From: Nocardioides sp. R-C-SC26
GTDB taxonomy: Bacteria > Actinomycetota > Actinomycetes > Propionibacteriales > Nocardioidaceae
Direction: 5' to 3'
NCBI RefSeq assembly: GCF_021246465.1
Contig: NZ_JAHRHK010000011.1
Location: forward strand, 111,216 to 146,023
Length of the DNA: 34,808 nucleotides
Numbering within the stretch: the stretch's first letter is position 1; each line of letters starts with the position of its first letter. Shown in pieces: positions 34,779-34,808 of this stretch. A program made the position numbers and the translations under genes. The notes under the pieces were generated by a model. That model had not been told where the DNA came from. It saw only the letters and a program-made list of their open reading frames with translations, and did not search any database.

Positions 34779-34808
34779 CCGCCCGCCGGTCACGCGATCG
34801 GCGGGCGG
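34779..34808 (+). terminator. Hairpin after the tct-usp operon
   Basis: CCGCCCGCCG (34779-34788) pairs perfectly with 34799-34808 around a 10-base loop, 17 bases past the stop codon. The window ends at the last base of the stem, so a T-run cannot be checked. Confidence 0.6.

Overview
The window is about 34.8 kb of very GC-rich DNA. Codon use, proline- and acid-rich linkers, frequent GTG starts, a tRNA gene without an encoded CCA end, and many leaderless starts (TANNNT about 6-8 bases before the start codon) all point to a high-GC actinobacterium. The gene set around rph, rdgB, murI, bcp and mec-cysO-cysM looks most like Nocardioides or a close relative; this is from memory of gene order, not a database search. 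I see no insertion sequence, prophage, CRISPR array or rRNA, and no gene-free stretch longer than 300 bases.

Region 1 (1-11,600) is an export block. It holds a 1192-residue secreted beta-rich protein of unknown function, a multidomain M6 (immune inhibitor A-like) metalloprotease, a membrane protein with a DUF732-like outer domain and an acidic linker, and a secreted penicillin/acyl-homoserine-lactone acylase-type Ntn hydrolase.

Region 2 (11,660-16,160) holds a GroES-like protein with a DUF3618 membrane protein, then a nickel/cobalt ECF transporter (cbiM, a PDGLE protein, cbiQ, cbiO; minus strand). The transporter is divergent from the peroxiredoxin gene bcp across a 50-bp gap. That gap carries a sequence resembling the actinobacterial Nur (nickel regulator) box. 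tRNA-Leu(UAG) and rdgB follow.

Region 3 (16,220-22,710) has two paralogous ABC exporter cassettes (permease plus ATPase, minus strand) on either side of a NarL-type sensor kinase/regulator pair and rph. A 261-bp stretch of the two ATPase genes is about 97% identical, which suggests recent duplication or gene conversion.

Region 4 (22,810-28,830) is housekeeping. murI and an MBL-fold hydrolase form one unit, divergent from a lipoprotein phosphodiesterase. A cysteine-synthesis operon of the CysO type follows: mec, cysO, a NYN-domain nuclease gene, cysM and a SAM methyltransferase. CysO carries two extra residues after its diglycine, so it would need processing before activation; the JAMM protease Mec in the same operon is the obvious candidate.

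Region 5 (28,850-34,808) is a carboxylate-uptake module. A CitA/DcuS-type sensor kinase and CitB-type regulator are divergent from a tripartite tricarboxylate transporter operon (tctC-tctB-tctA) that ends with a universal stress protein gene.
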